Assembly: GCF_016650695.1 (NCBI RefSeq)
Contig: NZ_JAEKFH010000007.1
Coordinates: 124,001 to 188,000 of the forward strand
Reading direction: 5' to 3'
Origin: Pseudomonas sp. TH41
GTDB lineage: Bacteria; Pseudomonadota; Gammaproteobacteria; Pseudomonadales; Pseudomonadaceae
DNA: 64,000 nucleotides
Under the pieces are notes generated by a model that made no database searches, was not told where the DNA came from, and saw only the letters and a program-made list of their open reading frames with translations. The position numbers and the translations under genes are program-made. Positions 8,131 to 16,380 of the stretch are shown here, piece by piece. The stretch's first letter is position 1; each line of letters starts with the position of its first letter.

Positions 8131-9558
8131 ATGTCTGAATCCCCCGGAAAACTGAAACTCGGCGCGTTGGTTGCGCTGGTTGTCGGCTCAATGATTGGTG
8201 GCGGGATCTTTTCTTTGCCCCAGAACATGGCCGCCAGTGCCGATGTCGGCGCGGTATTGATCGGTTGGGCCATTACAGCGGTCGGCATGCTGACCCTGGC
8301 CTTCGTATTCCAGACCCTCGCCAATCGAAAGCCTGACCTGGACGGCGGTGTTTACGCCTATGCCAAAGCCGGTTTCGGCGACTACATGGGTTTCTCGTCC
8401 GCCTGGGGTTACTGGATCAGTGCCTGGCTGGGCAACGTCGGATACTTCGTTCTGCTGTTCAGTACACTCGGTTACTTCTTTCCAATCTTCGGCGAAGGCA
8501 ACACCGTTGCCGCCGTGATCGGTGCGTCGGTGCTGCTATGGGCCGTGCACTTTCTCGTGCTACGCGGGATCAAGGAAGCGGCGTTCATCAACCTGGTGAC
8601 CACCGTAGCCAAGGTCGTGCCGCTGCTGCTGTTTGTGCTGATCGCGATTTTCGCCTTCAAACTGGACATCTTTACCGCTGACATCTGGGGTGTGAAAAAC
8701 CCGGACCTGGGCAGTGTGATGAACCAGGTGCGCAAAATGATGCTGGTCACCGTCTGGGTGTTCATCGGTATCGAAGGCGCGAGCATTTTCTCGGCCCGCG
8801 CGGAAAAACGCAGCGACGTCGGTAAAGCTACCGTGATCGGTTTCATCACTGTGTTGCTGTTCCTGGTGCTGGTGAACGTGCTGTCGCTGGGCATCATGAC
8901 CCAGCCGGAACTGGCCAAACTGCAGAACCCGTCGATGGCGGCCGTGCTGGAACATGTGGTCGGGCACTGGGGCGCGGTGCTGATCAGCGTCGGTCTGATC
9001 ATCTCCTTGCTGGGTGCCCTGCTGTCCTGGGTGCTGCTGTGTGCGGAGATCATGTTCGCCGCCGCCAAGGACCACACCATGCCGGCCTTCCTGCGCAAGG
9101 AAAACGCCAACCATGTGCCGGTCAATGCCTTGTGGCTGACCAACGCGATGGTGCAGCTGTTCCTGATCATCACCCTGTTCTCGGCCAGCACTTACCTGTC
9201 GCTGATTTACCTCGCCACCTCGATGATCCTGGTGCCGTACCTGTGGTCGGCGGCCTACGCCCTGCTGCTGGCGGTGCGCGGCGAGAGCTACGAAAACGAT
9301 GCCCGCGAACGCTCGAAGGACCTGCTCATCGGCGCCATCTCGGTGATCTACGCAGTCTGGCTGGTCTACGCGGGGGGCACCAAGTACCTGCTGCTCTCCG
9401 CCCTGCTCTATGCGCCCGGCGTGATCCTGTTCGCCAAGGCCAAGCTTGAAGTCAACAAACCGGTTTTCACCAACGTCGAGAAGCTGATTTTCGCCGCAGT
9501 CATCGTGGGCGCCCTGGTGGCGGCCTATGGGCTCTATGACGGCTTCCTGACCCTGTAA
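8131..9558 (+). CDS. arcD: Arginine/ornithine antiporter
   Basis: A 475-residue APC-superfamily transporter with about 12-13 membrane helices and the signature VGSMIGGGIFSLPQNMAA near its N terminus. It exchanges external arginine for internal ornithine at the inner membrane, feeding the arginine deiminase pathway. GGAG lies about 9 bases before the ATG. It is the first gene of arcD-arcA-arcB-arcC, with arcA starting 36 bases downstream, and is preceded by the Anr-type promoter. The order is the same as in P. aeruginosa. A close paralogue is encoded divergently. Confidence 0.95.
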   Translation: MSESPGKLKLGALVALVVGSMIGGGIFSLPQNMAASADVGAVLIGWAITAVGMLTLAFVFQTLANRKPDLDGGVYAYAKAGFGDYMGFSSAWGYWISAWLGNVGYFVLLFSTLGYFFPIFGEGNTVAAVIGASVLLWAVHFLVLRGIKEAAFINLVTTVAKVVPLLLFVLIAIFAFKLDIFTADIWGVKNPDLGSVMNQVRKMMLVTVWVFIGIEGASIFSARAEKRSDVGKATVIGFITVLLFLVLVNVLSLGIMTQPELAKLQNPSMAAVLEHVVGHWGAVLISVGLIISLLGALLSWVLLCAEIMFAAAKDHTMPAFLRKENANHVPVNALWLTNAMVQLFLIITLFSASTYLSLIYLATSMILVPYLWSAAYALLLAVRGESYENDARERSKDLLIGAISVIYAVWLVYAGGTKYLLLSALLYAPGVILFAKAKLEVNKPVFTNVEKLIFAAVIVGALVAAYGLYDGFLTL

Positions 9559-9594
9559 ATACCTGACTCGTTTGTCATCTGGAGGATCACTGTA

Positions 9595-10851
9595 ATGACC
9601 ACGGAAAAAGTTAAGTTCGGCGTCCATTCCGAAGCCGGCAAACTGCGCAAAGTCATGGTTTGCTCCCCCGGCCTGGCCCACCAGCGGTTGACCCCGAACA
9701 ACTGCGACGAACTGCTGTTCGACGATGTGTTGTGGGTTGCCCAAGCCAAGCGCGACCATTTCGATTTCGTCACCAAAATGCGCGAACGCAATATCGATGT
9801 CGTGGAAATGCACAACTTGCTGACCGACATCGTCGCCATCCCCGAAGCCCTGGACTGGATTCTGGAGCGCAAGATCACCGCCAACACGGTCGGACTCGGC
9901 CTGATCAATGAAGTGGGGTCGTGGCTGCGCAGCCTGGAGCCGCGCAAGATCGCCGAATTCTTGATCGGCGGCGTCTCCGCCGATGACCTGCCGGACAGTT
10001 TCGGCGGCAAGACCATTCAAATGTTCCGCGATTTCCTCGGCCACTCCAGCTTCATTTTACCGCCGCTGCCCAACACTCAGTTCACGCGCGATACCACGTG
10101 CTGGATCTACGGTGGTGTGACGCTGAACCCGATGTACTGGCCGGCGCGTCGTCAGGAAACCCTGCTAGCCACTGCGATCTACAAATTCCACCCGCAGTTC
10201 ACCAACGCCGACTTCGAGATCTGGTACGGCGACCCGGACAAGGAACACGGCAGCTCCACCCTTGAAGGCGGCGACGTCATGCCGATCGGCAACGGTGTGG
10301 TGTTGATCGGCATGGGCGAACGCTCGTCCCGTCAGGCCATCGGTCAACTGGCAGTGAACCTGTTCAAAAATAAAGCCGTTGAACGCGTGATCGTCGCCGG
10401 CCTGCCGAAATCCCGCGCAGCGATGCACCTGGACACCGTGTTCAGCTTCTGCGACCGCGACCTGGTGACGATCTTCCCGGAAGTGGTGAACCAGATCGTC
10501 GCCTTCACCCTGCGCCCTGACGAAAGCAAACCGGGCGGCATCGACATTCGCCGCGAAGAAACCAACTTCCTCGACACCGTGGCCAAGGCCCTTAACCTCA
10601 AAGCGTTACGCGTAGTGGAAACCGGCGGCAACAGCTTCGCCGCCGAACGCGAGCAGTGGGACGACGGCAACAACGTGGTTGCCGTGGAACCAGGTGTGGT
10701 GATCGGTTATGACCGCAATACCTACACCAACACCCTGCTGCGCAAGGCCGGTGTGGAAGTCATCACCATCAGCGCCGGCGAGCTCGGTCGCGGCCGTGGC
10801 GGCGGCCACTGCATGACCTGCCCGATCATTCGCGACCCTATCGACTATTAA
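9595..10851 (+). CDS. arcA: Arginine deiminase
   Basis: The 418-residue enzyme hydrolyses arginine to citrulline and ammonia, the first step of the fermentative arginine deiminase pathway. The C terminus carries the active-site segment GRGGGHCMTCPI. Its first Cys is residue 406, the nucleophile in P. aeruginosa ADI, and His405 is beside it. Other guanidinium-binding signatures include FTRDTTCWIYGG and the ELGRGRGG stretch. GGAGG precedes the ATG at a good distance. It lies within the Anr-controlled arc operon. Confidence 0.97.
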   Translation: MTTEKVKFGVHSEAGKLRKVMVCSPGLAHQRLTPNNCDELLFDDVLWVAQAKRDHFDFVTKMRERNIDVVEMHNLLTDIVAIPEALDWILERKITANTVGLGLINEVGSWLRSLEPRKIAEFLIGGVSADDLPDSFGGKTIQMFRDFLGHSSFILPPLPNTQFTRDTTCWIYGGVTLNPMYWPARRQETLLATAIYKFHPQFTNADFEIWYGDPDKEHGSSTLEGGDVMPIGNGVVLIGMGERSSRQAIGQLAVNLFKNKAVERVIVAGLPKSRAAMHLDTVFSFCDRDLVTIFPEVVNQIVAFTLRPDESKPGGIDIRREETNFLDTVAKALNLKALRVVETGGNSFAAEREQWDDGNNVVAVEPGVVIGYDRNTYTNTLLRKAGVEVITISAGELGRGRGGGHCMTCPIIRDPIDY

Positions 10852-10933
10852 TTTGCCCACCTCGGCTCGCGTTGCCTTCTACACCAAGGCATGCGCGGGC
10901 CCTGGGGATAACCGATACCAAAGGAGATCCAAA

Positions 10934-11944
10934 ATGGCTTTCAATATGCGCAACCGCAGCCTGCTCTCGCTGATGCACCACACCACTCGCGAGCTGCACT
11001 ATCTGCTGGACCTGTCTCGGGACCTCAAACGCGCCAAGTACACCGGCACCGAACGCCCACACCTGCAAGGCAAAAACATCGCGCTGATCTTCGAAAAAAC
11101 CTCGACCCGCACCCGTTGCGCCTTCGAAGTTGCTGCCCATGACCAGGGCGCTCATGTCACCTACATCGACCCGGTGTCGTCGCAGATCGGCCACAAAGAA
11201 AGCATGAAAGACACCGCCCGTGTGCTGGGGCGGATGTTCGATGCCATCGAGTACCGTGGCTTCGAACAGGAAATCGTCGAAGAGCTGGCCAAGTTCGCCG
11301 GCGTGCCGGTGTTCAACGGCCTGACCGCTGAATTCCACCCGACGCAAATGATCGCCGACACCCTGACCATGCGCGAGCACAGCGACAAGCCGCTGCATGA
11401 CATCAGCTACGCCTACCTCGGCGACGCCCGCTACAACATGGGCAACTCGCTGCTGATGATCGGCGCCAAACTCGGCATGGACGTGCGCATTGCCGCACCG
11501 AAAGCCCTGTGGCCACACGCTGACTTCATCGCCCAGTGCAAAGCCTTCGCCGAAGAAAGCGGCGCACGCATCACCATCACCGAAGACCCGAAAGCGGCGG
11601 TCAAGGGCGTCGACTTCATCCATACCGATATCTGGGTGTCCATGGGTGAACCGGTGGAAGCATGGGACGAGCGCATCGAGCAACTGCTGCCGTACCAGGT
11701 CAACGCCGACATGATGAAGGCCGCCGGCAACCCGCGCGTGAAATTCATGCACTGCCTGCCGGCGTTCCACAACAGCGAAACCAAGGTCGGCAAGGACATC
11801 GCCGCGCGGTATCCGCACCTGGCCAATGGCGTCGAGGTCACCGAAGAGGTCTTCGAATCGCCAGCCAACATCGCCTTCGAGCAAGCGGAAAACCGCATGC
11901 ACACGATCAAGGCGATCCTGGTGTCGGCGTTGGCGGATATCTAG
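10934..11944 (+). CDS. arcB: Catabolic ornithine carbamoyltransferase
   Basis: The enzyme (336 residues) phosphorolyses citrulline to ornithine and carbamoyl phosphate. It shows the carbamoyl-phosphate-binding motif STRTR (in FEKTSTRTRCAFE), the ornithine-loop motif HCLPAFH, and HPTQM. The start is the ATG at 10934 with AGGAG upstream; the frame extends back to 10853 but without a site. The gap of 82 bases from arcA could allow separate processing. An inverted repeat of family B separates it from arcC. Confidence 0.96.
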   Translation: MAFNMRNRSLLSLMHHTTRELHYLLDLSRDLKRAKYTGTERPHLQGKNIALIFEKTSTRTRCAFEVAAHDQGAHVTYIDPVSSQIGHKESMKDTARVLGRMFDAIEYRGFEQEIVEELAKFAGVPVFNGLTAEFHPTQMIADTLTMREHSDKPLHDISYAYLGDARYNMGNSLLMIGAKLGMDVRIAAPKALWPHADFIAQCKAFAEESGARITITEDPKAAVKGVDFIHTDIWVSMGEPVEAWDERIEQLLPYQVNADMMKAAGNPRVKFMHCLPAFHNSETKVGKDIAARYPHLANGVEVTEEVFESPANIAFEQAENRMHTIKAILVSALADI

Positions 11945-11964
11945 GTGTGACCCACCACTAACCC

Positions 11965-12077
11965 CTGTAGGAGCTGCCGAAGGCTGCGATCTTTTGATCT
12001 TGCTGTTGATCTTTATGGGCTCGGCAAAGATCAAAATCAGGATCAAAAGATCGCAGCCTTCGGCAGCTCCTACAGGG
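11965..12077. repeat. Family B inverted repeat between arcB and arcC
   Basis: TGTAGGAGCTGCCGAAGGCT begins the left arm and its reverse complement ends the right arm. The arms extend through GCGATCTTTTGATC to give a stem of more than 30 base pairs with an imperfect inner part. The hairpin would form in the arc mRNA between arcB and arcC and could stabilise the upstream segment or reduce read-through. Confidence 0.9.
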
Positions 12078-12104
12078 ATCACCGAATTCTGAAAGGACTG
12101 CATT

Positions 12105-13034
12105 ATGCGTATCGTCGTCGCTCTGGGCGGTAACGCCCTGCTCCGCCGTGGTGAACCCATGACCGCGGACAACCAACGCGCCAACATCCGGATCGCCACC
12201 GAACAGATCGCCAAGGCCTATCCCGGCAACCAACTGGTGATCGCCCATGGCAATGGTCCGCAAGTTGGCCTGCTGTCGTTGCAGGCCGCGGCCTACACCT
12301 CGGTGTCCCCTTACCCGCTGGACGTGCTCGGTGCCGAAACCGAAGGCATGATCGGCTATATCATCGAACAGGAACTGGGCAACCTGCTGGATTTCGAAGT
12401 GCCGTTCGCCACTCTGTTGACCCAGGTTGAAGTCGACGCCAACGACCCGGCCTTCCAGAACCCGACCAAACCCATCGGTCCGGTCTATGCCAAAGCCGAA
12501 GCGGAAAAACTCGCCGCCGAGAAAGGTTGGTCGATTGCCCCGGACGGCGACAAATATCGCCGCGTGGTCGCCAGTCCCAGACCCAAACGCATCTTTGAAA
12601 TCCGCCCGATCAAGTGGCTACTGGAAAAAGGCAGCATCGTGATTTGTGCCGGTGGTGGCGGCATTCCGACGATGTACGGTGCCGATGGCAAGCTGCAAGG
12701 CGTGGAAGCGGTGATCGACAAAGACCTGTGTTCGGCGCTGCTGGCCGAACAGCTGGACAGCGATTTGCTGGTGATTGCGACCGACGTCAACGCCGCGTTC
12801 ATCGACTTCGGCAAGCCAACCCAGAAAGCCATCGCCCAGGCCCACCCGGACGAAATGGAAAAACTCGGCTTCGCGGCCGGCTCCATGGGACCAAAGGTCC
12901 AGGCGGCCTGCGAGTTCGCGCGCCATACTGGAAAAACTGCGGTGATCGGCTCACTCTCGGACATTGAAGCGATCGTCCAGGGCAAGGCCGGTACGCGCAT
13001 CAGCACGGCGAAACCTGGCATTACTTACTTGTAA
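12105..13034 (+). CDS. arcC: Carbamate kinase
   Basis: A 309-residue amino-acid-kinase-fold enzyme that transfers phosphate from carbamoyl phosphate to ADP, making ATP, ammonia and CO2. It is the energy-yielding step of the arginine deiminase pathway. Motifs seen are the N-terminal ALGGNALLRRG, AHGNGPQVG, the CAGGGGIP loop and DKDLCSALLA. It lies 160 bases after arcB, beyond a strong palindrome, and has GAAAGGA about 9 bases before its start. The next gene follows after 12 bases, so the two may be cotranscribed. Confidence 0.96.
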   Translation: MRIVVALGGNALLRRGEPMTADNQRANIRIATEQIAKAYPGNQLVIAHGNGPQVGLLSLQAAAYTSVSPYPLDVLGAETEGMIGYIIEQELGNLLDFEVPFATLLTQVEVDANDPAFQNPTKPIGPVYAKAEAEKLAAEKGWSIAPDGDKYRRVVASPRPKRIFEIRPIKWLLEKGSIVICAGGGGIPTMYGADGKLQGVEAVIDKDLCSALLAEQLDSDLLVIATDVNAAFIDFGKPTQKAIAQAHPDEMEKLGFAAGSMGPKVQAACEFARHTGKTAVIGSLSDIEAIVQGKAGTRISTAKPGITYL

Positions 13035-13046
13035 GGAGAGACGTCT

Positions 13047-13409
13047 ATGGCAATGTTTGAGCCAGGCCACTTGCACATCGAGCGTCACGCGCTGAACAAG
13101 GATGATGTCAGCTACAACGTGCACCTCGACTATGAACTCAGCACGAACCCCAAAGGGGTAAAAGGCATCCAATTCACCATGCATGGCAGCATTCAGGGAA
13201 AGGACATGACAGAGACCTTCTTTCTGCCCAAGGAGGAGGCTTACAACTTCGCCAACAACGTGACGAAAATCGCCGAGAAGTACGGAATCCCAAAGACGCA
13301 CAGCCAGATTGGCTCGGTCCACAAGCACTACGACCTGATGTTCGAAGACATCCGGAAGCAGTTGGATATGAAATCCGGCGACCCGGTAAACCCCGAACAC
13401 TTCGAATAA
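13047..13409 (+). CDS. Small conserved Pseudomonas protein (probably DUF5064)
   Basis: A 120-residue soluble protein beginning MAMFEPGHLHIERHALN, with no signal peptide or membrane segment. I recall this type of sequence as DUF5064, found in Pseudomonas, but cannot confirm it. AAGGAG precedes the ATG, and the start is only 12 bases after the arcC stop, so it is probably the last gene of the arc transcript. The function is unknown; its position suggests expression during oxygen limitation. A REPIN follows the stop codon. Confidence 0.8.
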   Translation: MAMFEPGHLHIERHALNKDDVSYNVHLDYELSTNPKGVKGIQFTMHGSIQGKDMTETFFLPKEEAYNFANNVTKIAEKYGIPKTHSQIGSVHKHYDLMFEDIRKQLDMKSGDPVNPEHFE

Positions 13410-13418
13410 CCCCACCAC

Positions 13419-13526
13419 CCCTGTAGGAGCGAGCTTGCTCGCGAAGGACGTTAACGATAACCGCGGGCTTACTGAATAACCGCGGTGTTCTCAAGTCCTT
13501 CGCGAGCAAGCTCGCTCCTACAGGGG
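13419..13526. repeat. REPIN, family A
   Basis: Inverted pair of CTGTAGGAGCGAGCTTGCTC, with a spacer containing GGACGTTAACGATAACC on the left. It lies at the end of the arc transcript and upstream of gcsR. The same spacer type (GGACGTTAACGATAAC) recurs in the REPIN at 34161. Confidence 0.92.
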
Positions 13527-13623
13527 TTCTGCGTAATAGCCCTGAAATCCTGCGCAGGATTTCACCATTCGCCCGCCCCAAGGCATACTTGCCACCCTCC
13601 GCATTCCAGAACCAAACCGCACC

Positions 13624-15132
13624 ATGCGTATCCACGTCAGCTTCATCGACCGCGTCGGCATTACCCAGGAAGTCCTGGCCTTGCTCGGTGGGCGCAATCT
13701 CAATCTCGATGCGGTGGAAATGGTTCCACCCAACGTCTACATCGACGCCCCGACCCTGAGTCCGGAAGTCCTGGAAGAGTTGCGCGATGCCCTGTTCAGT
13801 GTGCGTGGCGTGCAAGCGGTGACAGTGGTTGACATCCTTCCCGGCCAGCGTCGGCACTTGCAGCTCGATGCCTTGCTCGCGGCCATGACCGACCCGGTGC
13901 TGGCGCTGGACAGTGCCGGCAAGGTGTTGCTGGCCAACCCGGCATTGATTGCCCTGTACGGCCGCGAACCGGCCGGTGAAAGTATCACCGAATTGTTTGC
14001 CGATCCGGCGTTGCTCGACGCTCTGCTGGAACACGGTTTCCGCCTGCCGCTGCGCGAGATCACGGTCAACGGCCAGACCTTGCTGCTGGACGCCACGCCA
14101 ATTACCGATGCCGGCGCCCTGCTGACCCTGTATCAACCCAACCGCATCGGTGAGCGCCTTTCCGCGCTGCACCACGATCACGCCGAAGGTTTCGATGCGT
14201 TGCTCGGCGAGTCGCCGGTCATCCGTACCCTCAAGGCTCGCGCCCAACGGGTCGCGGCCCTCGATGCGCCGCTGTTAATCCAGGGCGAAACCGGCACCGG
14301 CAAAGAGTTGGTGGCCCGGGCCTGCCACGCCATCAGCGCTCGCCACACTTCGCCGTTCCTGGCGTTGAATTGCGCGGCATTGCCGGAGAACCTCGCCGAA
14401 AGCGAACTGTTCGGCTACGCCCCTGGCGCGTTCACCGGTGCGCAACGGGGCGGTAAACCGGGGCTGATGGAACTGGCCAACCAGGGCACGGTGTTTCTCG
14501 ACGAGATCGGCGAAATGTCGCCGTACTTGCAGGCGAAGCTGCTGCGCTTTCTCAACGACGGCAGCTTCCGCCGGGTCGGTGGTGATCGTGAGGTCAAGGT
14601 CAACGTGCGGATCCTCAGTGCGACGCACCGCGATCTGGAGAAAATGGTCAGCGAAGGCAGCTTCCGTGAAGACCTGTTCTATCGCCTCAATGTCCTGAAC
14701 GTCGAAGTCCCGCCCCTGCGCGAGCGCGGCCAGGACATTCTGCTGCTGGCGCGCTATTTCATGCAGCAGGCCTGTGCACAGATTCAGCGCCCGGTCTGCC
14801 GGTTGGCACCCGGGACTTATCCGGCGCTGCTGGGCAATCGCTGGCCGGGCAACGTGCGGCAATTGCAGAACGTGATCTTCCGCGCCGCGGCCATTTGCGA
14901 GAGCACGCTGGTGGACATTGGTGACCTCGACATCGCCGGCACCTCAGTGGCGCGCCAAAGCGACAGCGACGTCGACAGCCTTGAACAAGCCATGGAAGAG
15001 TTCGAGAAAACCTTGCTGGAAAAACTCTACGTCAGCTATCCGTCGACGCGGCAACTGGCCAGCCGTTTGCAAACTTCCCACACCGCGATTGCTCATCGAT
15101 TGCGCAAGTACGGCATTCCCAATAAGCCGTAA
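13624..15132 (+). CDS. gcsR: TyrR-like sigma-54 activator of the glycine cleavage operon
   Basis: The protein (502 residues) has an N-terminal ACT domain (about 1-75), a PAS-like segment (about 78-150), a sigma-54 activator AAA+ domain and a C-terminal TyrR-type helix-turn-helix (TRQLASRLQTSHTAIAHRL). The AAA+ domain has Walker A GETGTGKE near 221, the sigma-54 contact loop GAFTGA near 268 and the Walker B region FLDEIGEM. This architecture, placed immediately upstream of gcvH-gcvP-sdaA-gcvT, matches GcsR of P. aeruginosa (PA2449), which activates the glycine cleavage genes in response to glycine. Three matching operators and a sigma-54 promoter lie downstream. PhhR (aromatic amino acids) is a relative, but context favours GcsR. 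No clear ribosome-binding site precedes the ATG. Confidence 0.9.
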   Translation: MRIHVSFIDRVGITQEVLALLGGRNLNLDAVEMVPPNVYIDAPTLSPEVLEELRDALFSVRGVQAVTVVDILPGQRRHLQLDALLAAMTDPVLALDSAGKVLLANPALIALYGREPAGESITELFADPALLDALLEHGFRLPLREITVNGQTLLLDATPITDAGALLTLYQPNRIGERLSALHHDHAEGFDALLGESPVIRTLKARAQRVAALDAPLLIQGETGTGKELVARACHAISARHTSPFLALNCAALPENLAESELFGYAPGAFTGAQRGGKPGLMELANQGTVFLDEIGEMSPYLQAKLLRFLNDGSFRRVGGDREVKVNVRILSATHRDLEKMVSEGSFREDLFYRLNVLNVEVPPLRERGQDILLLARYFMQQACAQIQRPVCRLAPGTYPALLGNRWPGNVRQLQNVIFRAAAICESTLVDIGDLDIAGTSVARQSDSDVDSLEQAMEEFEKTLLEKLYVSYPSTRQLASRLQTSHTAIAHRLRKYGIPNKP

Positions 15133-15164
15133 GCCTGCCTCACCTTCGGCCTCACGCTTACCTT

Positions 15165-15656
15165 TGTAGGAGCTGCCGAAGGCTCGGGCCGCGTTCGGAC
15201 GACCCACAGATGCACGCTTTCCCTGTAGGAGCTGCCGAAGGCTGCGATCTTTTGACTTTGACCTTGTGCTGCCTGCGACAAGATCGCAACCCACAGATGC
15301 ACGCTTCCCCTGTAGGAGCTGCCGAAGGCTGCGATCTTTTGACTTTGACCTTGGGCTGCCTGCGACAAGATCGCAACCCACAGATGCACGCTTCCCCTGT
15401 AGGAGCTGCCGAAGGCTGCGATCTTTTGACTTTGACCTTGGGCTGCCTGCGACAAGATCGCAACCCACAGATGCACGCTTCCCCTGTAGGAGCTGCCGAA
15501 GGCTGCGATCTTTTGACTTTGACCTTGTGCTGCCTGCGAAGATCGCAACCCACAGATGCACGCTTCCCCTGTAGGAGCTGCCGAAGGCTGCGATCTTTTG
15601 ACTTTGACCTTGTACTGCCTGCGACAAGATCGCAGCCTTCGGCAGCTCCTACGGGC
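15165..15656. repeat. Tandem array of a family B repeat, unit 87 bp, five copies
   Basis: TGTAGGAGCTGCCGAAGGCT recurs at 15224, 15311, 15398, 15485 and 15570: three steps of 87 bases and one of 85 (a two-base loss in CGACAAGATC). Each unit continues TGCGATCTTTTGACTTTGAC, then a C/T-rich middle, CAAGATCGCA, and ends ACCCACAGATGCACGCTTCC. A diverged sixth copy starts at 15165 (GGCTCGGGCCGCGTTCGGAC). The last copy ends with a true inverted arm (CAGCCTTCGGCAGCTCCTAC). Within a unit, GCGATCTTTTG can pair with CAAGATCGC. Open frames reading through it on both strands are products of the repeat, not genes. Confidence 0.95.
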
Positions 15657-15706
15657 CCGGTTCACAATTCAAGAGTGTCTAACCTGTTTTAAAAGCGACC
15701 TCTATC

Positions 15707-15743
15707 TGTACTGAAAGCGCTACAGCGGAACGATATCGCTACA
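15707..15743 (+). promoter_or_regulatory. Two adjacent GcsR-type operators
   Basis: TGTACTGAAAGCGCTACA (15707-15724) and CGGAACGATATCGCTACA (15726-15743) are 18-base dyads of 7-4-7 form. Read on the minus strand the second is TGTAGCG-ATAT-CGTTCCG, one base from the P. aeruginosa GcsR consensus as I recall it (TGTAACG-N4-CGTTCCG). They are about 160-175 bases upstream of the sigma-54 promoter, suitable for an enhancer-binding protein. Confidence 0.78.
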
Positions 15744-15806
15744 CACCCTCCTGATCACCGCTGTGCAAGGCTTTGATCCACCTACGCTTTTTTCTTCGCC
15801 TTGCGC

Positions 15807-15824
15807 TGTAGCGATTTCGCTACA
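15807..15824 (+). promoter_or_regulatory. Third GcsR-type operator
   Basis: TGTAGCGATTTCGCTACA has perfect 7-base inverted arms around a 4-base centre and fits the same pattern as the two sites at 15707-15743. It lies 65 bases from the last of them and about 75 bases upstream of the -24 element. Confidence 0.78.
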
Positions 15825-15887
15825 CATTTCGATCAGACGCATGCCTAAAAACAAACTAACTTATTGATTTATAACAATAAAAAAACA

Positions 15888-15905
15888 TTGGCCGTGTTTT
15901 TGCTT
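15888..15905 (+). promoter_or_regulatory. Sigma-54 promoter of the gcvH operon
   Basis: TTGGCCGTGTTTTTGCTT carries GG at 15890-15891 and GC at 15902-15903 separated by exactly 10 bases, the invariant -24/-12 spacing. It is close to the consensus TGGC-N8-TTGC. Transcription should start near 15914, giving a leader of about 70 bases before gcvH. The AT-rich stretch just upstream (15841-15888) could bend for activator contact. Confidence 0.85.
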
Positions 15906-15984
15906 AGTGACCGCTTATAAAGTACGGCATTGCCGAGCATTCAATCGCGTCCACCAGACGAGTCTGGCCCCCTTAGGAGTTTCC

Positions 15985-16368
15985 ATGAGCGAGTTGCGTT
16001 TTACTGAAGATCACGAATGGCTGCGCACCGAAGCTGACGGCACCGTCACAGTCGGTATCACCGCTTTCGCACAGAACGCCTTGGGCGACGTGGTTTTCGT
16101 TCAACTGCCTGAGCTGCAGTCCTACGAAAAAGGCGCCGAAGCCGCCACCGTGGAATCGGTAAAAGCCGCCAGCGGCGTGTACATGCCGCTGGACGGTGAA
16201 GTGCTGGAAGTGAACCCGGCACTCGACAGCAGCCCTGAGCTGGTCAACGAAGATCCATTGGGCGAAGGCTGGTTCTTCCGCTTCCAGCCTGCCGACACTT
16301 CTGCCGTCGCCAAACTGCTGGATCAAGACGCCTACGACCGCCTGATCAAAGCCAACGCCGAAGCCTGA
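15985..16368 (+). CDS. gcvH: Glycine cleavage system H protein
   Basis: The 127-residue carrier protein holds a lipoyl group on Lys60, in the motif ATVESVKAASG, and shuttles the aminomethyl intermediate between the P, T and L proteins. The start is the ATG at 15985 with TAGGAG 7 bases upstream; the frame extends back to 15907 across the predicted transcription start and is not used. It is the first gene of the operon, with gcvP starting 12 bases after its stop. The L protein (lipoamide dehydrogenase) is not in the window. Confidence 0.96.
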   Translation: MSELRFTEDHEWLRTEADGTVTVGITAFAQNALGDVVFVQLPELQSYEKGAEAATVESVKAASGVYMPLDGEVLEVNPALDSSPELVNEDPLGEGWFFRFQPADTSAVAKLLDQDAYDRLIKANAEA

Positions 16369-16380
16369 GGAGCGCCGAAC

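Noticed and set aside
15165..15656. Possible CRISPR array
   Set aside because: Units are 87 bases and near-identical along their whole length, with no unique spacers of constant size and no cas genes in the window.
15093..15692. Long open frames on both strands with repeating peptides across the 87-bp array
   Set aside because: The unit length of 87 is divisible by three, so any frame free of stops in one unit stays open through all. The peptides only repeat the repeat sequence and have no start or family support.
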